64,000 nt of DNA. It comes from Cellulomonas fengjieae. GTDB taxonomy: Bacteria; Actinomycetota; Actinomycetes; Actinomycetales; Cellulomonadaceae. Below are positions 62,729-64,000 of the stretch, one piece after another (position 1 is the first letter of the stretch; every line of letters begins with the position of its first letter). The stretch is taken from assembly GCF_018388465.1 (NCBI RefSeq), contig NZ_CP074404.1:3038001-3102000 (forward strand). The letters are read 5' to 3'. Both the position numbers and the translations under genes were made by a program. Under the pieces are notes generated by a model. The model was not told where the DNA came from and did not search any database. It worked only from the letters and a program-made list of their open reading frames with translations.

Positions 62729-63505
62729 ATGATCACCCCACCGATCCCCACCCTGCCCCTGCCCGGCGGGCAGATCCCCGTCGTCGGCCTGGGCACCTGG
62801 CAGTCCGAGGGCGGCGCGGCCGAGCGCGCGGTCAGCGCAGCGCTCCAGCTGGGCTACCGGCACATCGACACCGCGACCGGCTACGGCAACGAGGCCGAGG
62901 TCGGCCGGGCGCTCACCACGGTCGGCATCGACCGCGACGACGTCTTCGTCACCACCAAGCTGCCGCCCGACCACGCCGACCGCGCGCGTCGCACGCTCAC
63001 CGAGTCCCTGACCGCTCTGGTCACGGACCACCTGGACCTCTGGCTGATCCACTGGCCACCGAACCGCCAGGCCTCCCCCGAGACGTGGCAGGTGTTCCGC
63101 GAGGTGCGCGACGAGGGACTGGTCCGGTCGATCGGCGTGTCCAACTACTCGATCGCGCAGATCGACGAGCTCATCGCGGCCACCGGCGAGGCCCCCGCGG
63201 TGAACCAGATCCCGTACAGCCCCCGCGACCACGACCCCGACCTGCTGGCGGCCCACCGCGAGCGTGGCGTGGTCGTCGAGGGCTACAGCCCGCTCAAGCG
63301 GACGAACCTCGAGTCCCCGGCGCTCACCGACGCAGCCGCCGCCCACGGGGTCAGTGCGGCGCAGGTGGTGCTGCGCTGGCACGTGCAGCACGACGTCGTC
63401 GTCATCCCGAAGTCGACCACCCGGGAGCGCATCGAGAGCAACCTGGACATCCTCGGGTTCACGCTGTCGTCCGAGGAGATGGCCGCGATCGACGCCCTGC
63501 GCTGA
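62729..63505 (+). CDS. Aldo/keto reductase
   Basis: A 258-residue TIM-barrel reductase. Catalytic Asp and Tyr are in IDTATGYGNEAEVG, Lys in VFVTTKLPPD, His in LWLIHWPPN. SIGVSNYSIAQIDEL and VIPKSTTRERIESNLDI bind NADPH. It reduces a small aldehyde or ketone such as 2,5-diketogluconate or methylglyoxal; the true substrate is unknown. ATG at 62729 gives the usual short N-terminal hairpin. Confidence 0.93.
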   Translation: MITPPIPTLPLPGGQIPVVGLGTWQSEGGAAERAVSAALQLGYRHIDTATGYGNEAEVGRALTTVGIDRDDVFVTTKLPPDHADRARRTLTESLTALVTDHLDLWLIHWPPNRQASPETWQVFREVRDEGLVRSIGVSNYSIAQIDELIAATGEAPAVNQIPYSPRDHDPDLLAAHRERGVVVEGYSPLKRTNLESPALTDAAAAHGVSAAQVVLRWHVQHDVVVIPKSTTRERIESNLDILGFTLSSEEMAAIDALR

Positions 63506-63667
63506 GCCCGGCACTCACATCGCTCAGGTGCCGTTCGAGGTCGGCGCGCTCGGCCGCACAGCATGGTCTACGACTCGACGCTCGCCTCGAACCTGGGGCG
63601 CCGGCGGTGCCGACCACGGGATCCCCGCGGAGAGCACCCCGCGGCCGTGCGCGACCTGCTGGCGTCG

Positions 63668-64000
63668 TCACCACCGGTGCGCGACGTCCACCACCAGTCG
63701 TGAGGACGTGCCGGGACCGTCGAGGACGAACGCCCGGAACGGCAACCGCGCCCGCACGCCGAGACCCAGGCTCGTGTAGCCCTCGTACGACCCCGCGAAC
63801 ACGACCTGGCGGAACGTGCCGTAACCCGCCACGTCCGTGAGCTCGAGAGCGTTCGCCGGGCTGTACGTCGGCGCGTAGCTCGTGTCGTGCGCGGGGTCGT
63901 TCACCGTGATCTGCAGCGCCGCGCCGCCGCGGGTCGCGATCGGGTAGCCGGAGCCGTCCTGGACCACCTGGGGCACGTAGCTCACGGTGTACCCGCCGGC
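63668..64000 (-). CDS. C-terminal part of an AMIN-like domain secreted protein
   Basis: The frame is open to the end of the window, so the N-terminus is missing. The last 110 residues read GYTVSYVPQVVQDGSGYP, ALQITVNDPAHDTSYAP, FRQVVFAGSYEGYTSLGLGVR and SRLVVDVAH, which matches the AMIN-like beta domain found in actinobacterial lipoproteins and secreted proteins. Probably binds cell-wall material; function not established. Confidence 0.75.
   Translation of the reverse strand, partial: AGGYTVSYVPQVVQDGSGYPIATRGGAALQITVNDPAHDTSYAPTYSPANALELTDVAGYGTFRQVVFAGSYEGYTSLGLGVRARLPFRAFVLDGPGTSSRLVVDVAHRW

Overview
The window is a contiguous piece of a very GC-rich actinobacterial chromosome, most likely Cellulomonas or a close relative. 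This rests on extreme third-position GC, frequent GTG starts, ATGA/GTGA start-stop overlaps, a mycothiol synthase (mshD), a deazaflavin-dependent reductase-like protein, a REP13E12-type DUF222/HNH gene, and a secreted GH5 mannanase with a Pro/Thr linker and a CBM2 module. No rRNA, tRNA, CRISPR array, phage or intact insertion sequence was seen.

Layout. 1-6.7 kb: a carbohydrate locus with two divergent operons (dehydrogenase-DUF2264-ThuA on the minus strand; heparinase II/III-like protein and a DeoR/LacI hybrid regulator on the plus strand) around a shared operator region. 6.7-11.6 kb: proton-pumping pyrophosphatase, a SigE-family sigma factor with a membrane partner, and a STAS protein. 11.7-14 kb: pxpABC (5-oxoprolinase). 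14-30 kb: a block in the order known from mycobacteria (Rv3649 to Rv3667) and Streptomyces: DUF1998 helicase, tad pilus genes, ssd, HAD-IB phosphatase, an intergenic region where the Ms1/6S-like RNA is expected, a Fic-fold protein, and finally acetyl-CoA synthetase. Malic enzyme, an old-yellow-enzyme, a formate/nitrite channel and a membrane protein are inserted before acs. 30-34 kb: a DMT-type membrane protein, an MprF-like protein and the mannanase.

34-42 kb: flavoprotein, then mshD-ppk-mutT1 in a start-stop-overlapping operon convergent with the phosphate genes pitA and a DUF47/PhoU-like regulator. 42-48 kb: sugar porter, MarR-MFS efflux operon with a clear operator, a second MarR, a NERD protein and msrB. 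48-52 kb: a membrane GGDEF-EAL protein followed by a SipW-type signal peptidase with two candidate substrates. 52-57.9 kb: FAD oxidoreductase divergent from a CE1758/CE1759-type LLM oxidoreductase-FMN reductase pair, a cysteine-free HesB-like protein, small proteins and an M15 lipoprotein peptidase. 57.6-59.6 kb: a zinc-ribbon protein and a DUF222/HNH gene, divergent, each with a LexA-like box at its start. 59.6-60.9 kb: a decayed stretch with gene fragments. 60.9-64 kb: YjbR-like protein, GH13 enzyme, aldo/keto reductase and a partial AMIN-like protein.

The most interesting items are the syntenic Ms1-type RNA candidate, a Flp-like pilin whose predicted leader is 112 residues with a Gln/Pro-rich repeat tract, iteron-like repeats and a shared 14-mer upstream of the tad transcription units, and the small SOS-type regulon around DUF222. 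All functional assignments come from reading the sequence and known families; no searches were run.
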